From the NCBI GenBank assembly GCA_027483745.1, contig JAIXTZ010000300.1, positions 1 to 14,823 on the forward strand: a stretch of 14,823 bases of DNA, given 5' to 3'. The position numbers and the translations under genes were made by a program. The stretch comes from Lysobacteraceae bacterium (GTDB lineage Bacteria > Pseudomonadota > Gammaproteobacteria > Xanthomonadales > Xanthomonadaceae). Shown piece after piece: positions 13,663 to 14,823 of this stretch. The notes below the pieces were generated by a model. It saw only the letters and a list, made by a program, of their open reading frames with translations. It searched no databases and was not told the DNA's origin. Positions within the stretch are counted from its first letter, which is position 1; every line of letters starts with the position of its first letter.

Positions 13663-14454
13663 ATGGAAACGATGACGCCGACCTTCGACCCGGCCGCCCA
13701 ATCCCGGGCCCAGAGCGCCCGCGCACGCCGCAGCCTGTTCCGCTGGACCGCCTTCGTGGCGGCGCTGGGGCTGGTGCACGTGGCGACGATCGCCTGGCCC
13801 GGCTTGTCGCAGTGGGGCGTGGTGCCCCTCACGTTGGACGGGCTGGTCGGGCTGGTGGCCGCGCCGCTGCTGCACGCGGACTGGGGCCACCTGTTCTCCA
13901 ACGCGCTGGGCCTCGTGGTGCTGGGCACCCTGCTCGGCACGGTCTATCCACGTTCGGCCTCGCGGATCGTGCTGGCGGCCTGGGTGGGCGCCGGGATTTT
14001 CACTTGGATCATCGGCCGGCCATCCAACCACCTGGGCGCCTCGGGCCTGGTGCATGGCCTGTTCTTCGCACTGTTCGCCTTGGCGCTGCTCCGCCGCGAT
14101 CGGCCGGCCGTGGTGGCGGCGATGGTCGCGATGATGCTGTTCGGCGGCATGCTGCTGACGGTGCTCCCGCACGAATGGCGCATCAGCTGGGAGATGCACG
14201 CGGGTGGCGCGCTGGCCGGCGTGATCGCGGCCTTCGTCTGGCGCCGTCGCGATCCGCCGCCGCCGCGCAAGCCCTATTCCTGGGAAGTCGAGGAGCAGCA
14301 GGCCGAAGCGCTGGGGGAAGCGAAAGCGCTCGAGCACGCGACCTACGAGCCCGGGCGACCCGGCGAGGTGCCCGTGTTGTGGGTGCGGCCTGCGCGCGAG
14401 GACGAACGCGGGACGGTGCTGCCTTTCCGTCGCCCCGACGACGGCCCACGCTGA
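13663..14454 (+). CDS. Rhomboid-family intramembrane serine protease, 263 aa
   Basis: An inner-membrane protease that cuts substrates within or near their transmembrane segments. The catalytic set is intact: GASG with nucleophile S127, and H179 in WEMHAGGALAGV as its partner. The support motif LLHADWGHLFSNALGL gives H71, H76 and N80 of the oxyanion side. About six membrane helices fill residues 25-193, starting with the segment around FRWTAFVAALGLVHVATIAW. A soluble tail of about 70 residues follows (RRRDPPPPRKPYSWEVEEQQ and on to GTVLPFRRPDDGPR), proline-rich then acidic; it could bind a partner or control the enzyme. The ATG at 13663 is used; one at 13672 would drop three residues. The gene diverges from the cyclase gene across 74 bases and converges with the ABC permease gene with only three bases between stops. 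Substrates cannot be predicted. Confidence 0.93.
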   Translation: METMTPTFDPAAQSRAQSARARRSLFRWTAFVAALGLVHVATIAWPGLSQWGVVPLTLDGLVGLVAAPLLHADWGHLFSNALGLVVLGTLLGTVYPRSASRIVLAAWVGAGIFTWIIGRPSNHLGASGLVHGLFFALFALALLRRDRPAVVAAMVAMMLFGGMLLTVLPHEWRISWEMHAGGALAGVIAAFVWRRRDPPPPRKPYSWEVEEQQAEALGEAKALEHATYEPGRPGEVPVLWVRPAREDERGTVLPFRRPDDGPR

Positions 14455-14457
14455 AGC

Positions 14458-14823
14458 TCAGTCGGTCCGCAGGGCGGCGATGGGGTCGAGCTGCGCCGCC
14501 TGTCGCGCCGGGTACACGCCGAAGCCGAGACCGACGACCGTGCAGGCGAGCACGGCGCCCAGCACCGGCAACGGGGCCCAAGCCACCTGCCAGCCTGCCA
14601 ACGCGGCGATGGCGTAGGCCAACAGCGCGCCGAACACCAGGCCGAGCACGGCACCGGCGGCGCAGATGGCGGCGGCCTCGCGCAGGAAGCGCGCGACGAT
14701 GTCTTCCTGGCGTGCGCCCAGCGCACGGAGGAGGCCGATCTCGCGGCGCCGCTCCAGCACGTTGGCCAGCATGATGTTCATGATCCCGATGCCGCCCACG
14801 AGCAGCGAAACGGCGGCGATGGC
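14458..14823 (-). CDS. MacB/FtsX-type ABC transporter permease, C-terminal part (5' end outside window)
   Basis: Only the last 121 residues are in view; the frame is open through the window edge, so the gene continues beyond 14823. The sequence reads AIAAVSLLVGGIGIMNIML, then ERRREIGLLRALGARQEDI, two further membrane helices, and the typical family end YPARQAAQLDPIAALRTD. This is the FtsX-like permease domain of MacB/LolC-type transporters, which use a cytoplasmic ATPase to drive mechanical work on periplasmic substrates such as lipoproteins, peptides or drugs. The N-terminal helix, the large periplasmic domain and any fused or neighbouring ATPase are outside the window, so the substrate is unknown. 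The family call is secure from the conserved LLVGGIGIMNIML and GLLRALGAR motifs. Confidence 0.93.
   Translation of the reverse strand, partial: AIAAVSLLVGGIGIMNIMLANVLERRREIGLLRALGARQEDIVARFLREAAAICAAGAVLGLVFGALLAYAIAALAGWQVAWAPLPVLGAVLACTVVGLGFGVYPARQAAQLDPIAALRTD

Noticed and set aside
13488..14774. A 428-codon plus-strand frame across the rhomboid gene.
   Set aside because: The rhomboid frame has all catalytic motifs in another phase; this frame is Gly/Arg/Ala-rich noise.
1..14823. Search for CRISPR arrays, tRNA/rRNA genes, insertion sequences and long direct repeats.
   Set aside because: No regularly spaced repeats, transposase-like proteins, terminal inverted repeats or tRNA-like folds were seen by eye; the window is nearly all coding.

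Overview
The window is very GC-rich, almost wholly coding DNA with strong third-position G/C bias. The gene set (CHASE8 sensor kinase, YfiR, TonB-dependent receptor, rhomboid, RlmI-type methyltransferase, FolE) fits a Gram-negative gammaproteobacterium, most likely of the Xanthomonadales/Lysobacterales. That placement is inference from composition and gene families; there is no rRNA gene or other decisive marker. No tRNA, rRNA, CRISPR array, insertion sequence or phage gene was seen, and no intergenic gap exceeds about 130 bases.

Region 1 (1-6216, plus strand) is a tight four-gene operon whose three junctions are all 4-base stop/start overlaps. In order it encodes the 3' part of a probable response regulator (DUF3369-like, degenerate GGDEF, intact EAL), a TonB-dependent outer-membrane receptor, a periplasmic YfiR-family protein, and a membrane histidine kinase with a CHASE8-like periplasmic domain, HAMP, PAS, HisKA and HATPase. 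It reads as one envelope-to-cytoplasm pathway: the receptor senses something outside, YfiR relays or represses in the periplasm, the kinase transmits, and the EAL protein lowers c-di-GMP. It resembles the Pseudomonas YfiBNR system, but the YfiN cyclase output is replaced by a two-component phosphorelay and the YfiB lipoprotein by a TonB-dependent receptor. This is the most interesting part of the window.

Region 2 (6236-8701, minus strand) holds, in transcription order, folE (GTP cyclohydrolase I), an unrecognised coiled-coil protein, a TerB-like/J-domain co-chaperone, and a small J-domain-like protein lacking the HPD motif. The last three are packed closely and probably form a chaperone-related unit.

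Region 3 (8794-11209) has an MFS drug/tetracycline-type exporter and a pyridoxamine-phosphate-oxidase-like flavoprotein (both minus), then a DCC-family thiol-disulfide protein (plus).

Region 4 (11211-14823) has a minus-strand pair, a seven-helix membrane diguanylate cyclase overlapping by ATGA with an RlmI-like rRNA methyltransferase. A divergent rhomboid protease gene (plus) follows, then the 3' end of a MacB/FtsX-type ABC permease (minus) running off the window. c-di-GMP turnover thus appears at both ends: a phosphodiesterase on the left and a cyclase on the right.
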